Of a stretch of 64,000 bases of DNA, positions 9,264-17,936 are shown in pieces. Position numbers and translations under genes: made by a program. Below the pieces are notes generated by a model. That model did no database searches, had not been told where the DNA came from, and was given only the letters and a program-made list of their open reading frames with translations. How positions within the stretch are numbered: the first letter of the stretch is position 1; every line of letters starts with the position of its first letter. The DNA is from Marixanthotalea marina (GTDB taxonomy: Bacteria > Bacteroidota > Bacteroidia > Flavobacteriales > Flavobacteriaceae), in contig JAHLEH010000002.1 in assembly GCA_018883545.1 (NCBI GenBank), positions 248,001 to 312,000 on the forward strand, read 5' to 3'.

Positions 9264-9337
9264 TAGAATTTAAAAATACGTATTTAGTAATTTATATAGT
9301 ATTGCTAATTTTTAAAACCGAAATTTAAAAGATTCAT

Positions 9338-9362
9338 AAAAAAACGGGCTAATAATAGCCCG
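9338..9362 (-). terminator. Rho-independent terminator after the NarL-like regulator gene
   Basis: On the - strand a stem CGGGCT/AGCCCG (9345-9350 with 9357-9362), a 6-nt loop and a run of seven T residues follow the regulator stop codon by about 28 bp. It closes the nirB-nirD-DUF4202-kinase-regulator operon and insulates it from the narK promoter. Confidence 0.85.
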
Positions 9363-9389
9363 CTTTAAATTATTTGATAATAATAATTT

Positions 9390-10058
9390 CTAAGCCAATT
9401 GGTATTCTTTCGCTTTATTGGTTAACTCCATCAAATTTTTAACCTCTAGTTTTTTCATAAGATTAAAACGATGAACTTCAGCTGTTCTTCTACTTATATT
9501 AAGTTCCTCGGCAATATCTTTATTATTTTTAAGCTGTAACACCAAATGTAAAATCTGCTTTTCTCTCTTGGTTAGATTAAAAGGATCTTCTTCCATTTCT
9601 TTTTTAGGAGAAACTTTTTTAACAGCTATTCCGTTAATAAAATTATTCATAATAATAGATGATATATCACCTGTAAAGTACTTACCCCCAGAAGCTACTG
9701 CGTGCAATGCCTTTAGAAACTCGTCTTTACTAGCTCCCTTTAACAAATAACCATCAGCACCTGCCTGAATGGCCTGTACTACATACTCCTCAGAATCATG
9801 CATAGAAAGCACTAAGGTTTTAACATTTTCATGTGTTTCTGAAATAGCCTTAACAACCTCAATACCATTTAGTTCAGGCATTCTTATATCTACTATCAAT
9901 AAATCAGGTTTGCTTTTGGCCACAACATCTAGGGCTTCCCTTCCATTGGAAGCTTCATCAATAACATGGATGCCTTCTTGGTCTTCTAAAAGTGCTCTGA
10001 TACCATCCCTAACAAGCACATGATCGTCCGCTAAAACAATGTTAATATCATTCATCAT
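9390..10058 (-). CDS. NarL/FixJ-family response regulator
   Basis: A 222-residue two-component regulator. Residues 1-120 are a receiver domain with acidic pocket Asp11/Asp12, phospho-acceptor Asp57 (LIVDIRMPELNG) and the LKGASKDEF lysine region near 105. Residues about 155-218 are a LuxR-type helix-turn-helix (FNLTKREKQILHLV, NISRRTAEVHRFNLMKKL). It follows the sensor kinase gene by 46 bp and ends the nirBD operon, so it should be the partner of that kinase. By position it would control nitrate/nitrite genes; direct binding to the shared palindrome at narK and nirB is inferred. The symbol narL is not given because orthology cannot be checked here. Confidence 0.88.
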   Translation of the reverse strand: MMNDINIVLADDHVLVRDGIRALLEDQEGIHVIDEASNGREALDVVAKSKPDLLIVDIRMPELNGIEVVKAISETHENVKTLVLSMHDSEEYVVQAIQAGADGYLLKGASKDEFLKALHAVASGGKYFTGDISSIIMNNFINGIAVKKVSPKKEMEEDPFNLTKREKQILHLVLQLKNNKDIAEELNISRRTAEVHRFNLMKKLEVKNLMELTNKAKEYQLA

Positions 10059-10104
10059 ACAATAATTTAAAATCTTATTTCGCCTTACAAAGTTAATAAA
10101 AAAA

Positions 10105-11937
10105 TTACGTAGTTATACTTACTCCTTCTAAAGGAATGTTCAAGGTTACCCTTGTTCCCTTGTCTATTTCAGAATTTAGAAACATACGTCCATTAATATA
10201 CTTAATCCGTTCTTTCATAAAGGTCATGCCCATACCACCGTCGCCATTTTTTACTTTCTTGACGTTATTTGGATCGAAACCTTTACCGTTGTCGTCTATC
10301 ACAATGCTTAATAAATCGTCGCTATTGGACAGTGATACTAAAATATGTGTAGATTCGGCATATTTTATGGCATTATTAATGGCTTCTTGAGCAATCCTGT
10401 AAATGTTTATTTCCGCCAGTGAATCTAGGCGCTGGTTAAAATCCGTTCTGTTATAAAGTACTATATTTTTCCCCGTAAGCTTTGCCAATTCTGAAGTTAG
10501 CTTTGTTAACGCAGGCACAATACCATGATCTGTCAGTTCTGGTGGCGTTAAATTGAAGGTTGCTGTTCGAACCCCTTTAATAATATTTGCCGTGAGTTCT
10601 TTTAGATGCTCTATTTTGGTGGCAGCTTTCTTTACATCGGATACATCAATACTCTCCAAATTATATTTTAAACCCGTTAGCATTTGCCCAATGCCATCGT
10701 GTACATCCTTGGCAATTCTATTTTGCTCCTTCTCCTGATTTTCTATAATCTTGCTGGAGATGATTTTTTGCTGATTCATACGCTCTTCAAAGCTTTCCTT
10801 TGTTAGGCGCTCTATTTCAATCTGGCCTTCTTTTCTTTTGGTTATTTCTGAAGCAATAATCAATAGCTCACTTCGCTCGTCTGTTGGACTAAACGGAATA
10901 ATGGCCATTTCCAACCAAACGGTTTGTCCGTCTTTGGTGGTAGCCTTCACTTCCCCTTGCCAACCCGTTTTTCTGTTGTTTACAACTAGACTTTCTATGG
11001 CCGAACGCTCACTTTCTATAGGCGATAAAACCTCGTAAAAGTTAGCATTAGTATTAAAATTATTGAATTTAAAGAGCCTAGAAAATTTATTCCCCATATG
11101 AATAATAACCCCATTGGCATTGATACGGGCAAACAAGAGCGTTTCATCCATGGCATGACTCAAAGCTTTGAGTTCCCTAATGGACTTTTCTTTTTCTATA
11201 CTAAGTAAATCGGCCTCGTGTGCCATTTTTTTAGCCGTTTTCTCTGCTAAAATAAGTTCAGCAATACTTTTTTTGACCGTTTTAGCCGTTGGCCAGAAAA
11301 TGAATAAAAACTCAGCTAACAAAAGTGCCAAAGTAATACCCATTATGAGTAATTCCAGGTTTCTTAACCAAGTTACCTTTTGGTCGGCTTCATAATCATA
11401 CTGGTTAACAATTTCGTCCATTTTGGTTAAAAACCCACTTTCTGCTTGCTTCACTTGTCTAATATCATTCTCAAAAACTTCAATAGGAAGTGGTGGAATA
11501 TTTTCTATTTTCCCAATAATGGATCTTGAAGCGGCCCGTATAACATCAAACTTAGGGTTCAGTTCTTCAAACATTTTAGAAACAACAGCACTATTAGCCC
11601 CTGGCAAACCTAAACTATCATTGCCATTTTGAAGCGCATCATGCGAAAGCTCCCAAAGTTTAAGCGTTTTTTTAAGTTCATCTTTTAACGCTATTCGTTT
11701 TTCCATATCGCTTTCTGAAGCAATGGAAACAATTTCCTTGGTAAGTTTCTGGCTTAACATACGCTGCCTACCTGCCACATTTATAACCGTAGAATCGCTA
11801 TCTTGGTCATTAAGGTGTTTTCTTATAAGTATTTGACTGACCACCACCGAAAGCGCAATAGCACTTAGGGCAATAATGTATAAACGACTTAAGCGTTGAA
11901 ACGTACGTTGATCTAGAGAACTACCTTTGTTAGACAT
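10105..11937 (-). CDS. NarX-like sensor histidine kinase with PilJ-type sensor and PAS domain
   Basis: A 610-residue membrane kinase. A first membrane helix (about 18-38) and a second (about 195-215) flank a periplasmic domain of the type IV pili methyl-accepting (NarX/PilJ) class, recognisable by NVAGRQRMLSQKL near residue 53, which resembles the nitrate-binding P-box of NarX. A PAS domain spans about 255-370 (WLEMAIIPFSP). A HisKA_3 dimerisation domain carries the predicted phospho-accepting His413 (KDVHDGIGQMLTGL), followed by a HATPase domain with the N-box NNAIKYAE and DDNGKGFDP. It lies 9 bp after the DUF4202 gene and 46 bp before the NarL-like regulator. Nitrate or nitrite as signal is inferred from the domain and the operon. 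Confidence 0.88.
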   Translation of the reverse strand: MSNKGSSLDQRTFQRLSRLYIIALSAIALSVVVSQILIRKHLNDQDSDSTVINVAGRQRMLSQKLTKEIVSIASESDMEKRIALKDELKKTLKLWELSHDALQNGNDSLGLPGANSAVVSKMFEELNPKFDVIRAASRSIIGKIENIPPLPIEVFENDIRQVKQAESGFLTKMDEIVNQYDYEADQKVTWLRNLELLIMGITLALLLAEFLFIFWPTAKTVKKSIAELILAEKTAKKMAHEADLLSIEKEKSIRELKALSHAMDETLLFARINANGVIIHMGNKFSRLFKFNNFNTNANFYEVLSPIESERSAIESLVVNNRKTGWQGEVKATTKDGQTVWLEMAIIPFSPTDERSELLIIASEITKRKEGQIEIERLTKESFEERMNQQKIISSKIIENQEKEQNRIAKDVHDGIGQMLTGLKYNLESIDVSDVKKAATKIEHLKELTANIIKGVRTATFNLTPPELTDHGIVPALTKLTSELAKLTGKNIVLYNRTDFNQRLDSLAEINIYRIAQEAINNAIKYAESTHILVSLSNSDDLLSIVIDDNGKGFDPNNVKKVKNGDGGMGMTFMKERIKYINGRMFLNSEIDKGTRVTLNIPLEGVSITT

Positions 11938-11946
11938 ATTGGCTGT

Positions 11947-12531
11947 TTACGCAATCGCTTGTTTTACCAGCGATAACCCATTTTCTGAATACTTAATTTT
12001 TAAGGCTTCTTGATGTCCCTTATCGGACATTTTTACCCAGGTTTTTTGAAGAATATCTATCACTTTTTCATTGTCATGCTTTTCGGCAAACTCTTCGAAG
12101 TAATACTCTAAAAACACCAAACAAATAACATCTTCTAAAGTTTGGCTGCCATCATCTTTTTTAATAAGTTTTTTGTTGATTAAAAAAGACACCCTATCTA
12201 TAAATTCATCATCGTAGCCTACTTCCATTAAAATATCGGATGTTATTTCGGCATGCATTTTCTTTAATGTTTCGCGCCATTTTAAGTAGCCTACACGATC
12301 CATGGGGTACTCATTTCTGGCTATTTTCCATCTGCAAATGTGCTGTGCCCTGGCTGCAATTTGTAATTCTTCGGAAGCATTCGGATCAAATTGCAAGAGT
12401 TTTTGCGACATTCTTTGTGAATACAGTAGTTCTTTGGAATAATCTAAACCATGTACTTGGTACGTATTGATATCTTCTGAATTTTTTTGGTCTATTAAAA
12501 TGATGGCACTTTCAAATCTTGTTGGCTTCAT
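11947..12531 (-). CDS. DUF4202 domain protein
   Basis: A 194-residue soluble protein matching the DUF4202 family by several conserved stretches: the start FESAIILIDQKNSED, YSKELLYSQRMSQKLLQF near 33, ELQIAARAQHICRW near 55, MDRVGYLKWRETLKKMHAEI near 78, and QTLEDVICLVFLEYYFEEFA near 130. The spaced His residues (His63, His93) in a helical protein suggest an HD-like metal-binding fold, but no full HD motif is seen. No biochemical role is known to me. It sits between nirD (11 bp) and the NarX-like kinase (9 bp), so it is tightly tied to nitrite reduction and nitrate sensing. Confidence 0.85.
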   Translation of the reverse strand: MKPTRFESAIILIDQKNSEDINTYQVHGLDYSKELLYSQRMSQKLLQFDPNASEELQIAARAQHICRWKIARNEYPMDRVGYLKWRETLKKMHAEITSDILMEVGYDDEFIDRVSFLINKKLIKKDDGSQTLEDVICLVFLEYYFEEFAEKHDNEKVIDILQKTWVKMSDKGHQEALKIKYSENGLSLVKQAIA

Positions 12532-12542
12532 ATGTATTGGTG

Positions 12543-12920
12543 TTAATCTGAAAAGCCAATATACACATTTCCGTCCTCAATTTTAACCGGATAAACTGCA
12601 ATTTTCAAATCGTCACCATTTAAATTAGAACCATCTTCCAACGAAAAATTCTTTTTGTGCATAGGACAGGCCACCTTTGGAATACCATCCTTATCGCCTA
12701 TCATACCTAATGCCAGCACCATTTCCATTTTATGCGGACATAGGTTTTGACAAGCGTACCATTTATCCATTCTGGCAAAATTATACACAGCAATTTGCTT
12801 GGTTTTATACTTTATACAGGCACCACTGTTTTCTGGAAAATCTGAAACTTCGCCCACTCGAAACCACTCTTTAACGGCTTCATCTGTAACTGTTTGGTAT
12901 TGACTTAATATATCTTGCAT
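12543..12920 (-). CDS. nirD: Nitrite reductase small subunit NirD (Rieske-type)
   Basis: A 125-residue NirD-like subunit of NAD(P)H-dependent assimilatory nitrite reductase. A Rieske fold is evident, and the [2Fe-2S] ligand set is intact: Cys61-x-His63 (LCPHKMEM) and Cys85-x2-His88 (ACPMHKKNFSL). In enterobacterial NirD these ligands are largely lost, so this form may carry a real cluster and pass electrons to the NirB siroheme. It begins 24 bp after nirB, on the same strand, and precedes the DUF4202 gene by 11 bp. The Rieske fold also occurs in ferredoxin subunits of dioxygenases, but the neighbour decides for NirD. Confidence 0.92.
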   Translation of the reverse strand: MQDILSQYQTVTDEAVKEWFRVGEVSDFPENSGACIKYKTKQIAVYNFARMDKWYACQNLCPHKMEMVLALGMIGDKDGIPKVACPMHKKNFSLEDGSNLNGDDLKIAVYPVKIEDGNVYIGFSD

Positions 12921-12944
12921 TTTCTAAGTTTAAATAGTTATTGA

Positions 12945-15464
12945 TTAGGACCAGGCTTTTGGCATTTTCATTTCACGCATAGGCACAAAAACCAAATTAT
13001 CGTCTGTATCATCGGAGTTTACGAAATGCTTAAAGCGTTTTTTCATGTTTGGATCATCAATAGCTTGTTTCCATTCACATTCGTATTTATCAACCAAGCT
13101 TTGCATTTCTTCTTCTAGTTCTTCAGCAATTCCCAGAGAATCTTCTATTACCACTTTTTTAAGGTAATCGATGCCGCCTTCCAGTTTTTCTAACCAAGGC
13201 GCTGTTCTAACTAATGGCCCAGCGGTACGCAAGTAGTACATTAAAAAACGATCTAAGTATTTAATGGCGGTTTTGTCGTCCAACTGCTCTGCCAACAAAA
13301 TAGCGTGCTTAGGCGTTGCTCCGCCGTTACCGCACACATATAAGTTCCAACCGCCATCTACTGCTATTAATCCAAAATCTTTACCTCTTGCTTCGGCACA
13401 TTCACGAATACATCCTGAAACACCGCCCTTTAATTTGTGTGGCGAACGCAATCCTTTGTATCTATTTTCAATCTCAATGGCGAATGACACACTCTCGTGC
13501 ATGCCGTAGCGACACCAAGTTGAACCGACACAGCTTTTTACGGTACGCAATGATTTTCCGTAGGCATGACCACTTTCAAAACCAGCATCTATCAGTTCTT
13601 TCCAAATCAATGGCAACTCATGCAACTGTGCACCAAATAAATCGATACGTTGCCCTCCTGTTATTTTTGTGTACAAATCGTATTTCTTAGCTACCTGACC
13701 AATAACAATTAACTTGTCTGGTGTAATTTCGCCTCCTGGTACCCTTGGCACTACCGAATAAGTACCATTACGTTGGATGTTTGCCAAAAAGCGATCATTA
13801 GTATCCTGAATGGTATATTGCTTGTTGGCCGTTTCCATTGTGATGGTTGCAAAGATTGAAGCCAAAGCAGGCTTACACACTTCACATCCATGACCTTCAC
13901 CAAAAAGATTAAGCGCTTCGTCATAATCCTTAACACCATTTATTTTAATCAAATCGTAAAGCTCCTGTCTGTTAAAACTGAAGTGTTCACAAAGTGTTTC
14001 CTTAACTTCCTTACCAAGCGATTTAAGTGTTTCGTTAACCAAATCGACTACCATAGGTTTACAACCACCACAACCTGTTGTGGCTTTAGTTTTAGCGATT
14101 ACATCACCTAAATTGCTACTTCCATCTTCCGTAATAGAACAACAAATTGCTCCTTTAGTAACACTTTCGCATGAACATACTTGGGCAGCGTCTGGAATAT
14201 CCAAAACACTTCCAAAAGAAGAACCTTCCTCTCCTCTGGCACCAATAATCAATTCTTCTGCATCTTCAGGAATAGGCAATCCGTTTAAATATATTTGATG
14301 GAACATATTATAATCGGAAGCATCACCAATTAAAATACCTCCCAATAGTTTTTTGCCGTCGTGACTTATATTGATACGCTTGTATAAATTTTTGGTTTTG
14401 TTTTCATAAATAATGGAATACCCTTTTTCTACAGGCATAAAAGGCTCTCCATAACTGGCCACATCAACTCCAATAAGCTTTAATTTGGTAGACATGTCTA
14501 TATCATCAGACATAACAACCTCTTTATTACCCAAAATCTGGCTTACAGCTACATCTGCCATATCATAACCTGGCGCTACCAAACCATATATCATATTGTT
14601 AAACAATGCAACTTCTCCTATAGCATAAATTTCTGGATCGGATGTTTGCATTTTATTGTTCACAACAATTCCGCCTCGCACTCCCATAGCCAAATCGCAT
14701 GTTTTACCTAATTCATCACGAGGTCTAATACCTGCCGAAATCACCAACATATCAACATCGAGTTTGTCATATTCACCAAACTCCATACCTGTAATGGTAT
14801 CTTTTCCTAAAATTTTATTGGTAGCTTTAGACAAATGAACATGTATGCCCAAAGACTCTATTTTTTCTTTGAGCACCTTACTACCTCTTATATCTAACTG
14901 TCTAGGCATCAACTTAGAAGCAAACTCTACCACATGTGGTTCAAACCCCATATCCTTTACTGCTTTAGCAGCTTCCAATCCTAAAAGCCCGCCTCCTAAA
15001 ACTGCCGCTTTTAAGGATTCCTTTTTACCTTTTTGAATTTTATCGGCATAAGCCAACATACTTTCCAAGTCTTCTATGGTTCTATATACAAACACCCCTT
15101 TCTTTTCTACACCAGGAATATTTGGCACAAATGGCGAAGACCCTGTTGCCAAAACTAAGTAGTCGTATTTATAATGTAAATCTTTTGTAGTAGTAATTTT
15201 TTTGGAAGCACGATGTATATCAGTAACACGTTCATTCGTAACCAATTCAATACCGTGTTCTTCGTACCAGGATCTAGGTGCCATTTCTAAAGCTTCGGCA
15301 TCTTTATTATCAAAAAATTCACTAAGGTGAACCCGATCGTAAGCAGGTCTTGGCTCTTCGCCAAATACTGTTATCTTAAACTGATCTCTATTAGACTTCG
15401 ACACAAACTTCTCGCAGAATTTGTACCCAACCATTCCATTACCGACTACTATAATTTTTTGCAT
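12945..15464 (-). CDS. nirB: Nitrite reductase [NAD(P)H] large subunit NirB
   Basis: NirB (839 residues from the chosen start) reduces nitrite to ammonium with six electrons. Residues 1 to about 290 are a FAD/NAD(P)H flavoprotein (IIVVGNGMVGYKF at the start, AAVLGGGLLGLEAA near 145). Two BFD-like [2Fe-2S] segments follow (VCSCESV ... GCGGCKP, then LCEHF ... GCEVCKP). The C-terminal half is the siroheme domain, with Cys645-x5-Cys651 and Cys685-x3-Cys689 as ligands. An in-frame ATG exists 21 bp further upstream (15485), but it lies between the -7 box and the expected transcription start. The ATG at 15464, beginning MQKIIVVGNG as in the family, is therefore preferred. It heads the nirB-nirD-DUF4202-kinase-regulator operon. 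Confidence 0.93.
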   Translation of the reverse strand: MQKIIVVGNGMVGYKFCEKFVSKSNRDQFKITVFGEEPRPAYDRVHLSEFFDNKDAEALEMAPRSWYEEHGIELVTNERVTDIHRASKKITTTKDLHYKYDYLVLATGSSPFVPNIPGVEKKGVFVYRTIEDLESMLAYADKIQKGKKESLKAAVLGGGLLGLEAAKAVKDMGFEPHVVEFASKLMPRQLDIRGSKVLKEKIESLGIHVHLSKATNKILGKDTITGMEFGEYDKLDVDMLVISAGIRPRDELGKTCDLAMGVRGGIVVNNKMQTSDPEIYAIGEVALFNNMIYGLVAPGYDMADVAVSQILGNKEVVMSDDIDMSTKLKLIGVDVASYGEPFMPVEKGYSIIYENKTKNLYKRINISHDGKKLLGGILIGDASDYNMFHQIYLNGLPIPEDAEELIIGARGEEGSSFGSVLDIPDAAQVCSCESVTKGAICCSITEDGSSNLGDVIAKTKATTGCGGCKPMVVDLVNETLKSLGKEVKETLCEHFSFNRQELYDLIKINGVKDYDEALNLFGEGHGCEVCKPALASIFATITMETANKQYTIQDTNDRFLANIQRNGTYSVVPRVPGGEITPDKLIVIGQVAKKYDLYTKITGGQRIDLFGAQLHELPLIWKELIDAGFESGHAYGKSLRTVKSCVGSTWCRYGMHESVSFAIEIENRYKGLRSPHKLKGGVSGCIRECAEARGKDFGLIAVDGGWNLYVCGNGGATPKHAILLAEQLDDKTAIKYLDRFLMYYLRTAGPLVRTAPWLEKLEGGIDYLKKVVIEDSLGIAEELEEEMQSLVDKYECEWKQAIDDPNMKKRFKHFVNSDDTDDNLVFVPMREMKMPKAWS

Positions 15465-15482
15465 AACTACGTATTTAAAGCA

Positions 15483-15490
15483 CAAATATA
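15483..15490 (-). promoter_or_regulatory. nirB promoter -7 element
   Basis: The - strand octamer is TATATTTG, a perfect TAnnTTTG match. It lies 18 nt upstream of the chosen nirB ATG, predicting a very short leader, and about the same distance as in narK. A TACGTA hexamer lies between it and the start codon. No -33 TTG is obvious. Confidence 0.65.
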
Positions 15491-15505
15491 AGTATTATTA
15501 CTTAT
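15488..15505. promoter_or_regulatory. Candidate operator of the nirB operon (near-palindrome shared with narK)
   Basis: The sequence ATAAGTATTATTACTTAT is a near-perfect inverted repeat. Its 14-bp core (15490-15503) differs from the narK core at one base. The core centre is 6.5 bp from the 5' edge of the -7 box, the same as at narK. The outer arms read TACTTAT in both directions, matching TACYYMT. A common regulator binding both operons on the same helix face is inferred. Confidence 0.6.
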
Positions 15506-15639
15506 TTTTTTAATTCCTTAATATAATTTTTTACGTAATTAATGAATAATTGCAGATTTAATATGTTGCATTAGGTTTTATTAAATTTTAATCAAAAAAA
15601 GCACCTGTAAATTACGACACATTAACTTCTTTGTCTATA

Positions 15640-17934
15640 CTAGTGAGGAAGCACTGTAACCACAATGCTTTTAGATGCTGGTGTTTTGGCAGTATGCGCA
15701 AAACTATCAATAGGAACTAAAATGTTTGTTTCAGGGAAATATGTGGCGCAACAGTTCTTAGGAATATCGTAACCTACCACTTTAAAATTACTTGCCTTTC
15801 GAATGACGCCTTTAAATTCTGATTGAATATTCACCACTTGCTGTTCTTGTAGATTTCTGTTTTTCATATCATGACGATTCATAAAAATTACCCGTCTTTC
15901 ATTAAAAACACCTCTATACCGGTCATTTAATCCATAAATAGTGGTATTGAATTGATCATGACTACGTATGGTCATCATGATTAACTCATCGTCTTTCAGT
16001 GTCCAATTGGGTAATTTATTTATGGTAAAATGTGCTTTTCCTGTTTTGGTCTTGAAATTTCGTTCTCTTGCGCCATTGGGCAAATAAAAACCAGACGGTT
16101 TATTTAAACGCTTATTATAATCCTGAAAACCATCTATAACTTCCTCAATATCATTTCGCACCAAATTATAATCGTCTTGGTAAGCCAACCAATGTATTTT
16201 CGTTCTATCTTTTAAAGTAGCTTGGGCTACACCACAAACAATAGCAACTTCACTCAATAAATCTTTAGAACAAGGTTCTAAAACCCCTTTTGTAGAAGAC
16301 ACAATACCCATAGAATTCTCTACACTTTGAACCTGAACACCTGATTTTTGATGGTCTTTTTCTGAACGACCCAAGGTTGGTAAAATGAGCGCTTCTTTAC
16401 CGGTAACCAAGTGTGAACGGTTTAATTTGGTGCTCACATGAACCGTAAGATTACATTTCGCCATGCCTTTAGCTGAATAGACCGTATCTGGCACTGCCGA
16501 AATAAAATTACCGCCCATACCAAAAAACACCTTCACCTTGTCTTCATTCATGGCTTTAATGGCATCAATGACCGAATAGCCGTGTTTCACAGTAGGCTTA
16601 AATCCGTATTTAGCTTCTATTTTATCCAAAAATGCTTGGGGCGCTGCTTCCCATATCCCAACCGTTCTGTCACCCTGAACATTAGAATGCCCACGTACCG
16701 GACACGTGCCAGCGCCTTCCTTACCAATACTTCCGTTTAGTAATAATAAATTCACCAACTCCCTAATATTATCCACCGCATTTTGATGCTGTGTTAATCC
16801 CATGGCCCAACAAATGATGATTTTTTTCTTTTCCAAAACCAAATCAAAAACGGCATCAAAGGCTTCTCTGGTAATTCCAGATGCTTTTAGACAATCTTCA
16901 AAATTATAGGTTTTTAAATCGGTAATAAAAGATTCGAAACCATGCGTATATTCGTTTATAAAATCCATATTGAATACACCGCCCTCTTGCTCTTCTTTTT
17001 CCAACAATTTCAATAATATTGCTTTAAAAAAGGCTACATCGCCATTAATGGTAATGGATACATGAATATCTGCTATTTGAGTACCACCAGTCAGTAATTT
17101 GATTGGGTTTTGAGGATTTGTAAATTTTATTAAACCTGCTTCGGCCAACGGATTTATAGCAATGATTTTACCACCATTCTTTTTGCATTTTTCTAAAGCT
17201 GATAACATCCTTGGGTGATTGGTTCCGGGATTTTGACCAACAACCATTACCAATTCCGCTTTGTACAAATCATCTAAAGTCACCGAGCCTTTTCCAATTC
17301 CCAAGGTTTCCGATAATGCACTGCCACTAGCTTCATGGCACATATTCGAGCAATCGGGTAAATTGGATGTACCAAACTCACGTACAAACAACTGGTATAA
17401 AAAAGCGGCTTCATTAGTAGTTCTACCCGACGTATAGAAAACTGCTTCATCTGGGTTTTCTAAACTATTTAAATGCTTCGCTATTTTATTGAATGCATTG
17501 TCCCAAGAAATAGGCTGGTAATGGGTTGCTCCTTTTGGTAGGTACATAGGTTCTGAAAGCCTTCCCGATTTTCCTATTTCAAAATCGGACCAACCTGCAA
17601 GTTCATCTACAGAATGGGTTGCAAAAAAATTACGGTCTATCAATGTTTTCTGTATTTCCTCTGTCATGGCCTTAATACCGTTCTCGCAGTATTCACCCAG
17701 CGAGGAGCGTTCATCATCAGGGTCTGGCCAAGCACAACCCGGACAATCGAATCCGCCCTTTTGGTTCATTTTTAAGGAAGCTTTTACAGCATCTAGTGGC
17801 TTTGTGTATTTTGAAATATAACTTACAGAAGATTTTAATGCCTCAAAACCCACACTGTTTTTAGGTGGTGTTTTAATTTTTAAATTTTTAAATGTTTCTG
17901 GCGTTTTGGATTTATCTTCCGCGGACGAACTCAT
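15640..17934 (-). CDS. FdhF/YdeP-family molybdopterin oxidoreductase
   Basis: A 764-residue molybdoenzyme of the FdhF/YdeP group, cytoplasmic by its lack of a signal peptide. The N-terminus has the family segment FDCPGCAWPDPD near residue 59 (in place of a normal [4Fe-4S] cysteine cluster) and THYQPISWDNAF near 135. The stretch DCSNMCHEASGSAL near 195 aligns with the formate dehydrogenase metal-ligand site, with Cys where FdhF has selenocysteine. The C-terminal domain carries MMTIRSHDQFNTTIYGLNDRYRG. The substrate is not known; E. coli YdeP is linked to acid resistance. It lies 2 bp after the MocA-type gene, so the two are probably co-transcribed, and ends 154 bp before the nirB promoter region. 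Confidence 0.85.
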   Translation of the reverse strand: MSSSAEDKSKTPETFKNLKIKTPPKNSVGFEALKSSVSYISKYTKPLDAVKASLKMNQKGGFDCPGCAWPDPDDERSSLGEYCENGIKAMTEEIQKTLIDRNFFATHSVDELAGWSDFEIGKSGRLSEPMYLPKGATHYQPISWDNAFNKIAKHLNSLENPDEAVFYTSGRTTNEAAFLYQLFVREFGTSNLPDCSNMCHEASGSALSETLGIGKGSVTLDDLYKAELVMVVGQNPGTNHPRMLSALEKCKKNGGKIIAINPLAEAGLIKFTNPQNPIKLLTGGTQIADIHVSITINGDVAFFKAILLKLLEKEEQEGGVFNMDFINEYTHGFESFITDLKTYNFEDCLKASGITREAFDAVFDLVLEKKKIIICWAMGLTQHQNAVDNIRELVNLLLLNGSIGKEGAGTCPVRGHSNVQGDRTVGIWEAAPQAFLDKIEAKYGFKPTVKHGYSVIDAIKAMNEDKVKVFFGMGGNFISAVPDTVYSAKGMAKCNLTVHVSTKLNRSHLVTGKEALILPTLGRSEKDHQKSGVQVQSVENSMGIVSSTKGVLEPCSKDLLSEVAIVCGVAQATLKDRTKIHWLAYQDDYNLVRNDIEEVIDGFQDYNKRLNKPSGFYLPNGARERNFKTKTGKAHFTINKLPNWTLKDDELIMMTIRSHDQFNTTIYGLNDRYRGVFNERRVIFMNRHDMKNRNLQEQQVVNIQSEFKGVIRKASNFKVVGYDIPKNCCATYFPETNILVPIDSFAHTAKTPASKSIVVTVLPH

Positions 17935-17936
17935 TG

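Noticed and set aside
15465-15485. Upstream ATG extending nirB by seven residues
   Set aside because: It lies between the -7 box and the expected transcript start, and the family begins at the MQKIIVVG position.
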